64,000 nt of DNA from Mesostigma viride. Its lineage: Eukaryota; Streptophyta; Mesostigmatophyceae; Mesostigmatales; Mesostigmataceae. Under the pieces are notes generated by a model. That model was not told where the DNA came from and made no database searches. It worked only from the letters and a program-made list of their open reading frames with translations. Where the stretch lies: assembly GCA_009746045.1 (NCBI GenBank), contig RPFO01001984.1:24128-88127 (forward strand). Reading direction: 5' to 3'. Both the position numbers and the translations under genes were made by a program. The first letter of the stretch is position 1; each line of letters starts with the position of its first letter. Shown here piece after piece: positions 13,001-25,000 of this stretch.

Positions 13001-16000
13001 TTTTGTATGAGTGCACTGGGTTTGAAGATATGCAGCATACTTTTCTAAGTACCTAGTTGGTTAAGTACTCGATACCTCCTACCTATTTTTCACATCATCA
13101 TCTCTCACTGGCTGTGGGTGACCACTGGCTATGTTTCATGCATCTTAGCTGTTGACTATGATTCATGCAGGCTAACTACTGGTCACTGCCTGTGATACAT
13201 GCGCCCTATCTACTGCACTCTGTCTCGCAGCTCCCTCAGCAGGTGACTGACTTCCTGCTGGCCGCGCCAGCTGTCGACGTGGCCGAGGCGGAAGCGGATC
13301 TGCGGCGCTTGCGGCGGTTTCCTGAACTGGTGCTCCTCTATCGGCTGGTGGGGCGCCACGCCGACGCACTCAACCTGCTGGCCAGGTGCGTGCCCTTATC
13401 ATACGACCTGCTGGCCAGGTGCGTGCGGGTGGGGTGGGCATTAAGAACTACCTTTGTGTGTGAGGGTGGGGTGGGCATTGAACAACCATGTGCGTGCGGG
13501 TGGGCTAGGCATTGAACAACCATGGTGGGCGCCTCGTACCTTTTCTTTCTCACGACTTGGTACCGAGGCAAACAAGGGAGACCTCGGTGTTTTGTTGAAG
13601 CTTGTCTGCAGGGGGGACATGAGACATGCTGCCATGGGCACCCGTCCTGCTCCCTTGTATCGTCGGTATGGAACGTTTCATATGGATTTTTGCCATGTCC
13701 AGGCAGCTAAGGGCCCTTCGTGGAGCAAGCAGGGCAGCGCTGCAGTGGCTGCCCCTTGGTGCCACCGCAGCGCTCCCTGTGGGCTGACATCCTCTTGTCA
13801 CGTGGGCAGGGCTACCCCCTAAGAGACAAGGATTGAATTGACACTGTATGATGGCCCAGGCACGGCAGTTACAAACCAACCATGGTACTCAGATTAGTCG
13901 TATACTACATGATCATCATAATTGTAGCCCATAAAAATATCTGTACTTCTCATGGCGGCAATCATCTGGGCAGTGCCAGTCCTCGGGGGCAAAGGTTATT
14001 TTGGGCCACACCGTCGGCATGCCCTTAGAGCTCTGCTGTGTTGTCGGACCTCCTTTGCCCTCTGGCGGGTAGCGGCGACAGCCAACGTACTTTGGTCCTG
14101 ATCTACCTAACCTGTGCCCGCGCACGTGTGCCTAGTATGAGCACTTCAAGGCCAGCACATGGGTGCCTATTTGAGTGTTTATATGCCCTTGCACATACGT
14201 GTGCCTGATGTGAGCGTGTACATTCTTGCGTGCCTGTGGGCGCGTGCCATGTGATGGCATCCCCAGCCTTGCCGAGGGGCACCCCGTGGAGCTGTCAGTA
14301 GCCAAGGTAACCAGCGTGCCCGAGGACACGCATGAGGAGGGGGGCGGGGAGGCACGCGCATCGCGGCACATTTCTGCCGCGGCTGCCGCTGCCGTTGCCG
14401 CGCAGCGAGCATCACGCGCGTCGATGGCTGCGGACCTGACGGACCCGTCGGCACTGGTGGACTATCTGCAGGTGGGGCGCGATGAGTGCTTTGACAGTGG
14501 CACGATGCTCACTGTAGGAAGATGGTGTTATGATGCTGTTGGTAGGGAGGGCACAGGTTGGGACGACTCTGATTTGAAAACAGGCAGTCGCCGAGGAAAA
14601 CGTGAGCCTGTTTAGTTGTTGGGAATGTGGGCAAGACCAAAGAGGAATGTCTATTGAGCGCCACATGACCTGTTGCACGTTATGGCGGGCCCCTCTCGTT
14701 TCCAAGTCGGTGGCTTGTTCAAGTCGGTGGTTTGTTCAAGTCGGTGGCTTGTTCAAGTCGGTGGCTTGTTCAAGTCGGTGGTTTGTTCAAGTCGGTGGCT
14801 TGTTCAAGTCGGTGGTTTGTTCAAGTCGGTGGCTTGTTCAAGTCGGTGGCTTGGTCAAGTCGGTGGCTTGGTCAAGTCAGCGGCTTGGTCAAGTCGGCGG
14901 CTTGGTCAAGTCGGGTGCTTGTTCAAGTCAGCGGCTTGTTCAAGTCAGCGGCTTGGTCAAGTCAGCGGCTTGTTCAAGTCGGCGGCTTGGTCAAGTCGGG
15001 GGCTTGGTCAAGTCGGGGGCTTGGTCAAGTGGGGGGCTTGGTCAAGTCGGCGGCGTGTTCCCACCGCAGCCTCCAAGCCACGGCTCACTCAATATCAGGC
15101 TCGCTCCGGCACTGCCACCTGTCATCTTACTGGATGCTACGGCTGTGTATGCCACACATCTTGTCCTGTCTGGGGTGAACCTGCAGGGCATATCGGCGAC
15201 GCATGCGGATCTGGTTCTTCGCTTCCTGCGCGGGTGCTTGCTGCCGCGATTCCCCAGGTAGGGCCAGCCGGGGTGTGTGGGCGCATGCGGCCAGGCGTAG
15301 GCACAGCCTGTCCAAGGCGGGGCGTGCATGGATGGGTGGTGACATCGTCCCCACCTGTCTGATTGATGCATCCACTGGATAGGTAGCCATGCGGTTGTAG
15401 TGTTTTTTCTACTAGCCTGCCACTGGGGAGGGTAAGCTTACCTGTTTGCCTGTTGCGAAGGTGAGCAGGAATGTGGAGTTTTCCGGGTTTTATTACTTTA
15501 TATCATTCCAGCCCTTTCTCTGCCCAACAGACGCGTGGGATGTATACTTCGTAGTCACCGACGTAAAGTTGCATCGATAGGGCTTTGATAATAATAGTTA
15601 TGATGATGGTGGTAATAACAATAATGTTAATGGTTTTTTCTCTCGGTCTGTGCTGAGTGGCGCATGACAAGGGGGCAATGGCCAAGTGTGGGAGCTTGCT
15701 GTGGTATTGACCATCCCATCCACTGGGATGGACAGGGCCCTCTGTTCAGGCCAGCACTGCAAGGGACACATTATGCCTGCCACGGTGAAAAGCAAGGTGG
15801 TATGTGTCCCTGGTTATCAGTAACAAGGCTACCATCCTGTGGGAATACTACTAGAGACCTACCATTTGTCCTGTATGAATATACTGTGTTCCTGGTTATC
15901 AGTAACAAGGCTACCATCCTGTGGGAATACTACTAGAGACCTACAATTTGTCCTGTATGAATATACTGTGTTCCTGGTTATCAGTAACAAGGCTACCATC

Positions 16001-19000
16001 CTGTGGGAATACTACTAGAGACCTACAATTTGTCCTGTATGAATATACTGTGTTCCTTTCTGATCTTAGCACTACTGTGCTTGCAGCCCACGGTGCCAAT
16101 GTGGGGAGTCCATTTGGCACTGGCTCCATACTCACGGCTCCCCTCTGTGCCCCTCTGTGAACCGTGTGATGTCAACCACGGACGAATCCACCTTCGACCC
16201 TGACCTGCTGCTGTTGGACGTCACTTGTGTCACCCACCATGAACACCCACTCCATCAGCCATGCGCTGGACCTGCTCAAAGGGATCCCACCTGACGCCAT
16301 CACGCCCGTGACGTTGCTTGGCATTATCAAGAAGAATGCACCGCAGGTATGCCGGGGGCATGGCCAGCCGGCGTGCCCTCCACAAAGATGTGGGCATATT
16401 CGGGCATTGTAGTTAGGGCATATATGGGCATCATTGGCTCCGAGTAACTTGGGCACATGTTTGAGTAGGATCTGGGCATAAACATGGGTAGGCTCCTCCC
16501 TTGGCTCCTTCTGCTCCTACCTAGCGCATCCTGTTCATGGTGCCAGCCTCACCCTGTCCACCTAACGTTGCCACGTTTCTGGCAGTCCACCTCTGCTCTC
16601 ACCAGCTCCACTGCATCAGCTCCACCTCTGCTCTCACCAGCTCCACTGCATCAGCTCCACCTCTGCTCTCACCAGCTCCACCGCATCAGCTCCACCTCTG
16701 CTCTCACCAGGTGTGCGACATGTGGTCATGCGCCAAATCCACGTTTTGTTTGGGCATACAAAGGGGCCGTTCGTGAGAGTTGTTGAGCGCTTCGTACCCG
16801 TGGGGGCTAGGGACTGGGACAAGGGGGGCAACGGGAATGGTGGGGACACTGGGGCCTCAGCCGCGTGGCATTCGCCGTGTTCTGTGGGCAGCAATGTGGT
16901 CGGTTGCTGCTGATAGGGGGTGCGCCTCAGATGTTGCCTCTTAACAGCGTGTCGATTTTCTTTTCTTGTTTGTCCTCACAGTTCCCTTGTATCTAATAAT
17001 GCCTCTTCATTATGTCGTGGTGCATTTGCTTTGTGCTACATTCCCACTTGGTGGGTGATTTCGCACGTCCTCAGCTGTGCCTGCCCTATTTATGGCACGT
17101 CCTGGTGGACTACCAGCCATCACCGGCGCCCGCCGTGCCTCACAATCAGCAGCACCTGGGCCCCCCACCGCAACGACAGCCGGTCCTGGGCGACCCTTCT
17201 TCTGGCATCCCTCACTCCTCGGTGGGCGACCAGCTGTCGGACACGGATGACAGCACGGACGGCGTCGCGATGACCATGGCGGATGAGCTGGTAGGGGGGA
17301 CAAATTTTGCCATCGAATTACGCTGTAATTATTCCAAAAGGGGAGAAGGGGCCTCCTTTGCAGCAGAGGCCTGCTTGGGCTGAGCACAAACAGTTGAGAG
17401 ATGGTTGATGAATTGTAGGAGACACTGTTGAAAAGAGTTCTCAGCAAAGCTCTGACGACAACCACATCCACTGGTCTACCATGGTTTCCAACATGGTCTA
17501 CCATGGCTGCCGACCATGGTGGACCATGTAAGGATATCTCAAATCGATGTAGAGTTGGATATTTGGATAGAGTGTTTGTGACTATAAATATTGCCGCTGA
17601 GTAGAGCTTTCATCGCCCTTTCTAGCAACGCTGATACAGGCTGATTTGGTTGGTATTTGCAAAGTTATGCCACTCAGACGTTTGCATGAATGTTGGTGTG
17701 CATGGTGACTTAGGAAATGATGACGTGTGGCATGAGGAAAAATGTGCATTGTATTTGGAAGCATATCTGGACTTAGGTAAGGTGTTTACTTAAGTGGCTG
17801 ACCGGGTAGATATTTTCCTGGGCCGAATATTCTAAATGCAGAATATTCTAGTCGTAAGACATGATGACGTGATTGTAACGTCAACAGCCAGTTGTACGAC
17901 TTGCTATTTATGGGATTAATGCAACTGGGTGGGGAGCCCGCAATCTGGCCCTCGATACCTTCGCGCATATGTATTCCTCCATCGAGACTCTATCCAACTA
18001 CCCAACTCGCCCGTTGGCCATTTATTATAATCGAAATTAGTACGAGTCGGATAGTTGGATAGAGTCTCAATGGAGGAATATATATCTATATATATGCGAG
18101 AAGGTATCAATAATCAAGGGCCAGATTGTGGGCTCCCCATCTAGTTGCACTAATCCCGTAAATAGCAAGTCGTACAACTGGCTGTTGACGTCAGAATCAC
18201 GTCATCATGTCTTACGACTAGAATATTCTGCATTTAGAATATTCGGCCCAGGAAAATATCTCCCCGGTCAGCTCTGAAGTAAGCACCTTACCTAAGTCCA
18301 GATATGCTTCCAAATACGATGCACATTTTTCTTCATGCCACGCGTCATCATTTCCTAAGTCACCATGCACACGTCAACATTCATCGTCAAGATTCATGCA
18401 AACGTCGGAGTGGCATAACTTTGCAAATACGCAACCAAATCATCCCGTCTCAGCTTTGCTAGAAAGGGCGATGAAGGCTCCAGTCAGCGGCAATACTTAT
18501 ATTCACAAACATCATAGTCCACTGATATGAAATTCAGGAATCGTCATACTAACTGGTAGACCGTATAAGGATGTCTCCTTGCACCGGGTGGCGGACTGTA
18601 TGCTTCAGGGATGTCATGATGAGAAGGGGGGGGGCATGTGTCCAGTCAACGGGCTCTTGATTCACTACTGCCCCCGGGTAGACCTGTGTTGTGCCCCACA
18701 GGAGCGTCGCTGTAGTGAACGGTGAACACACATGCGTGCGTGCAAGGCGGCCGCTGTGTTGGCATCAGCCAGAATCTTGTGTCCAGCATGAGCCTGGCCT
18801 ACCACCAGCCTTGCATGGGCCTACTGGCTGGTTGACGCATACCGTAGGCTGGTCCCCTTTGCACAGCGCCCACGTCGCGCATTGCTTGACAAGGTCACCC
18901 GTCGGTACTTCTACCAACCACCAGCAGCAGCTCTCCTATCCCCATGCTGGCCTGCCGACACTCGCACCCCTTTTGCCCACCATCCGCTGTGCATCACAAC

Positions 19001-22000
19001 CCTCCCTCTCACGCGTCGTGCATGCACTTTTCGAATGTCGTGTTGCCTCTTGCTGCTTGGCCACGTTCCAGGTTCAACTGCTCCTCAACGCCGTGTTGGA
19101 GGAGCGACGACAGGGCGCGTGGCCGCCGCACGCAGAGCCCATGACGCCCACGCGCCAGCAGCTACTCACGTTCCTGGGGCAGGTGCGCCAGGGGTCCATT
19201 AGGGGGGCACGCACAATGAGGGGTGGACTGTTGATCGTGTCTGGAGTATATTTGCACCTTCTTGTGTTCCTGGGGCAGCTGCGGTGTAATGGATGGGACC
19301 AGCCAATTATCATATGCAGTTATCATACTGCTATGTAGATAGGGAGACGAATGTTGGCCTTGAATGGGGCGTTATAATTATGCGTGCGTTGAGCTGGAAC
19401 GGCTGTAAAAATAATAAGGGTATTATATTTATGGGTGCCTTGACAGGGGCTCTTGATAAATGCTTTTATGCTTTGCATTTGCCGAGCATAGACCGGGTGT
19501 CCATCTGTCATTCTGTTCATGATATCCTCTGTGATGTCCTGTGTGACGTGCTGTGCTTGTTTGTGTGTGTGTGTGCTGTAAACTCATGGGCCATATCCAA
19601 TCGTCACAATCGCAAGTTTTTTAGTAGTAAGCCAGCCATTTTTTACACACTGTATGCAAGTGGCCATCGTATAACTATGTTGCCTACGACGATGGTTTGC
19701 CGGGTGCCCACCTTCCATTTTCCATGCCCACACCACACAACAATTGCGTGCGACGTATGCCACACTCGCAACCCACGCAACCCACGGAACGTGCACTCGA
19801 CATGCACACAACACATCACATGCGCATGGCACCAGTCGACGGCGTACCTGCCCGAGCGCTACCTGTGCCGTCTGCCAGCAAACAGCCTCCACGAGGAGCG
19901 GGCAGCGCTGCTGGCGCGCGTCGGCCTGCACGAGCAAGTGCTCCACATTTACGTGAGGAAGGTGCGGGTGCTAGCAGTGATGGCCTGTTCATAGTACTAG
20001 GGTGTGCAGTCAATCGGCTAGCCACAAGCCACGTGTTCACGCGAGGTAGGTGTGGGTGCTAGCAGTGATGGCCTGTTTATAGTACTAGGGTGTGCAGTCA
20101 ATCGGCTAGCCACAAGCCACGTGTTCACGTGAGGAAGGTGCGGGAGCCAGCAATGGCCACCCACTCCCTAGTGATGCAGCAAAATTTGCCATCACAAGGC
20201 CACGGGCGATCTCCTGATCCATACATTGCATCAGAACGTGTCGTCTTCTGTGTCTTTCTCCTCATCCATACGAGACAGGTCTCATCCTTGGCCTGATCTC
20301 TCTGTCCATGCGATCGATGGTTTGTGTTGGCACACATGAGAGTGCAGAACGTGGCTCGTGAAAGTGCAGCACACGGCCAGTTTGGCCGGTGCAGGTAGGG
20401 TTCCTGCTACGGTTCTGCTGGTTCCTGCTGTGCATGTACTAGTAGGGCGTGGGGGATGGTATGGTGTGGAATAGCAGCTTTACCGACGGCATGGGGGCAA
20501 GGGATGATCACCGCCTCAGTCTGCAATTTCATTCCTCTTCTTTTCGGCAGCCAGAAAGGCGTCGTGACAAAGGGTGGGAGGCATTTCCAAGCAGGCGTTG
20601 GCGTAGTCCTTTTGTGTGCGCCCCACTTGGCCCCAATATCGTCGGTATCTCATGCACGGGCATGCACACCAACCTCCTAACTACTGATGGTTGCACGGCG
20701 CCCTCAGTACCTTTCCATATTGAGCAAAGGCTCATGAGACATAAATATCGGTGCCCCACGTGCGAATCTGTCCCTACCATCTTTCCCGCCTCGGCCCACG
20801 ACGTATTCCCTTCCTTTCCTCGCCTGCTCATGGTCCCTGCATGCATGTTTCAGCCTGCCAGTCACTGCAGACCTTCTTCTCCCCTCCGCCGTCTTGCATC
20901 CTTGATGTTCTTGTTGGTGTCTTTCGTCTGCGCATTCTCCCTGGCCATTCGTTGGCGCATCATGTCGATGCACTCTGTCGATGCCTGTTGCTGATGGTGT
21001 CCTTGATGCTTTTGTTAGTAGATATAATCTTCATCTTGTTCATCTCTGTTTGTGGGCCGCATGCTCTGCAGCCATCGTAAGCATGAGATGGCCACATGGG
21101 CTCTCAAGTCCTTGCCGCGTGCACTATGCATGCATCACGCTTGCCTTTGTGGGGCGTGCCCCTGCACCCAGCTGGGGGACCCACGTCGTGCCGAGTCGTA
21201 CTGCGAGCGCGTCTTCCAACGATATTGCGAGGCAACCGCGGCGCACCAAGGGGGGGGGCACGTCTTGCTGGGTATGCGGCGACGTGCACGTGCCGCATGG
21301 TGGATGGCATGTGCGGCTTTCTCAATCTTGCTTCCTTCCTGATTAATTGCTCGCTAATTCAACCCCGGATGGCAGCACCTACTTTGAGCCTGGCGTAGGG
21401 GGACATCACGACACGTAGTGACAGCTGGTCCTGGGAAATTGTTGCTAGTAGTCCTTGCTACTCAAGGATGCCATGATATCCACCCTTACGGTAAATGATA
21501 AGCACCATGCCTCGTAGACCATGGGTGAGCGGGCTGCGGCACCTCGCAGTTTCTGCTTCCGTTAGCCCCCTCTCTCAAGTGCCTTGTGGGACTACTAGTT
21601 TCGCCTGGCTGTCATGCAGATCTGACAACCATGCCTTGTTGCCAGCGGCATGCCCCCTTGAGAGCTTAAGTTCAATGAACAACCAAGCTTACGGAAACCA
21701 AACAGCTACTTGCTCATGATACTGAATGCTCGGTTTATGTGTGACATGCTCTGTTTGTGCGTGTCATCCTCTGTTCGTGCGCGGATGATGTCGCGCAGGC
21801 GGCATGGGCCCCTTTGGGGTCGGGTTTGGCCAACCGGCCCGCCCGAGGGAGGCGGGGCCCGCCCCTGAACCGTTCTCCTCCCCCCTCTCCCCCGTGGCTC
21901 GAGGGGGGGGGAGCAGCCGGGGACCAGGGGCCGGCCAGGGTGCAGGTGGCGGCGACTGGCCCCTCCCCGGCCAATCACTGGACGCGCTGGATGCTGACTA

Positions 22001-25000
22001 CGCGGCATCTGGCGGGGACTACGCGCGCGACGTGTACCTGTCCCTGCTCAAGGTGCTCCTGGTCCCTGGCTGGCAGGGTGACGCGGTCATACCCTGGGAC
22101 TCAGCCGGCGCGCTGACCGCCGCAGCCATCACCGCCGGAGGGGGGAGATCTATCTCTGGCGACGTAGCCGCTGGCATTGACAGCGAGGGAGACAGAGGTG
22201 GCAGCGGCGCTGATGTGGCGAGTCGCGATGGTGCCGGAAGCAAGGAGTCACAGCGTGGCCAAACCCAAGGGGATGCTCCTTCCTCAACGCGCCAGCCGGG
22301 CGTCGGCGTGGACTGGGAGCGCGATGTCTTGCTTGAGGACGCAGCCGAGTTGCTGCGGCGGCACCCTAACCACATCGACACACTGCGTGCGCTGGAGCAG
22401 CTGCCGGGCACCGCGCCGCTGCATGTGAGCAAACAGGCCACATGTCTGCTGCCAACCGCACGCAGTGCATAGAAGTCGACGGGAGAGCAGCAAAATGAGA
22501 TACGTACAGCATAATGAGGACCGTGTTGTGAGGACCGTGTTGTGAGGACCCTATTGTGAGGACCGTGTTGTGAGGACCGTATTGTGAGGACCGTGTTGTG
22601 AGGACCGTGTTGCGCTTGTGCGACTAGCGGGGGGAGAATGGCTCCGCGCATGAGGCATCATGATCGCGCATCATAGCCTCCCGGGTCGTGTGTATGCGGC
22701 TTCTTGTGTCGGGAGACTGGCTCACCATCGTTTTGTTCGATCATCTGTGAGGTGGTGTCACCGCCACGTGGCTTCCATCATCATTGCTAATACTGTCGTC
22801 GTGTGGATAGGAGTCAGCGCCGGCATCGAATGCATGACGATGGACGTCATGGGAACGCAAAGCCGGGCTCCTACCTTGAGGGGAAAAGGGCAGAGCAAGA
22901 ACCCAATGTGGGCGCCTGGCGCGTCTCCTGGAGATAGGGTGGCCGGTGACTGGGGTTGGATTGCTGTCATGGTCACAACATGTGGCTGCGCATGCCTCGC
23001 CCATGCTTTGTCAGATGTTTATGGGCCCAACTGTGCGTGGCGTGGTCATGCCCCATCTCCCGTCCTCTCCACTAGCATGGCTACTCTTCCCCTCCCCCCC
23101 CTTGTTCTCACTGGCCTCTCCCTTTGCCCCCCCCCCCCCCTTTGCTCCCCCCTTTGCCCCCCTACCCCTTTGGCCCCCCCTTTGGCCTCCCTTTTGGCCC
23201 CCCCCATTGGCCCTATTTGTGCTCCCCCATCACTTGCCAGGAACTACTCCCCTTTCTTCACTCCATCCTGCGCGGCAAGAGCGAGGCGCGCCGCAACCTG
23301 GCCATTGTGAAGAGCCTGCACGCGAGCGAGCACTTCCGGGTGAGCGCGCGGGGGTGACAGGGGGGGGGGGGGGGGGGGGGGGGGCAAGAGGGAGCTTGTC
23401 CATGTCCATGCCCATCAGAAAGGGGTTTGGGGCTGGCTGCGCCCTTTTGAGATTGCTGGGGTGCCCATCGCAAGTCCATGGGGAAGGGAGGGACGGGGGG
23501 TAAGGGACCTCCCTCCCCTCCCTCCCCTCCCCCCCCTCCTTCCCCTCCCTCCCCTCGCCCCCCTCCTTCCCCTCCCTCCCCTCGCCCCCCTCCCCTCCCT
23601 CCCCTGCCTCCCCTCCCCTTCCTCCCCTCCCTCCCCTCCCTCCCCTCTGCCCTCCCATGCATGAGAGGGGAGGGAGGGGAGGGAAAGGGGGAAAGGGAGG
23701 GACGGGAGGGAAGGGAGGGGGGGATCGGAGGGAAGAGGGGGGCGGAAGGGAGGTAAGGGAATGAAGGGGTGGAGGAAAGGAGTCGAGGGAAGGGTGGGAA
23801 GGCCAGGTGGTTGTTAGTAGACAGGGTGCTCTCACGTGGGCTGCGCTGCTTGTGGTACGCTTTCTCTTAACCTGTGTTTTTTTGCAACGCGATGTATCGC
23901 GTTGTAGTCTGACACCTGGCAAACCCAGTAGACATGAGATTTTAGGTCTGGAAATTGCTACGGAGGCCACATACATCCTGGAGAATCTCAAACCAATGGA
24001 TGCATTTTTGCGATTATTTTTGTGATGGCCGTGCACAAGAATCTACCACTGAACTTTGGCGTCAGCGCGGGCGAAGGAGTTGTTACGGATGCATCATAGT
24101 TTCTGGGTGTCCCATGTGCCACGTCGCACCCTGATGTATCACGTTATCAAGCCTCGGGTTGTATACATCGCGATGGAATAGAAATCGTGTTTAAAACCCA
24201 GCACCTCCCTCACCGTGAGGTTTGAACGCAACAGGTTGTAAGAATGGACGATGCTTTGGCTATGGCTGCCTGTTTTAGTCATGAACAGCATGGGAGTATG
24301 ATATATGATGCATGTTAGCTGTTGTATAACATGTAAACAACCTATTTTCGACAATTTGACCCTCGTAGCTCATGATGGCCCCATGTACGGGGCTTGTGCC
24401 GGTGCGTCATGTTGTCAGGGGCAGCCATTACTGCTCACTGCGTTGTACTTGTGATGCAAATGGAAAATGTCTGCAGTGGCCATATGGCCCTGAGATGTGA
24501 GCCACACAGTCTACATATGTTGCTCATAGCTCACGCAAAATGCCAGTTTTTTTTTTTTGGAACTAATTGTGAATACAAGCATGAGTTGTCACCTAGGGTC
24601 ACGATATCGCGGTCATGACCAGACCCCCCTGTGCTCAAACCATCATATCTCTTCGTTGAATCAGTATATGGTAGGTCTCAGTAGCTAAAAAAAAACTGTG
24701 AGCCATGGGCTTTCCAGAGAGCATGAACATGCCCATTTAAAAATATCAAGGAGACAACCAGCGCAGGCCGGAAATCGGGAGAATCCGGACCATGGTAGCT
24801 CGAGAAATATATATATATATGATATATATATGATGTGTTTTGTACAAAAAGCTTACAACGTGATATATCATGTTCTAAATTTTTTGTAAAAAAAAAAAGA
24901 AGAAGAAAAATCACGGGTTCATAGGGTACCGACTTTCCCGCGCCCCGCACATCTCCTGTCACTCGGCCTCGTCATACTCGTAGTGCTCTCCTTGATCTCA

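Noticed and set aside
15070-15186. Extending VPS39 exon 15187-15257 leftwards to an acceptor at 15067-15069
   Set aside because: The phase would also fit, but the added 39 codons have no counterpart in the family, whereas starting at 15187 aligns directly with the human sequence after YLQ. Transcript data could reverse this.
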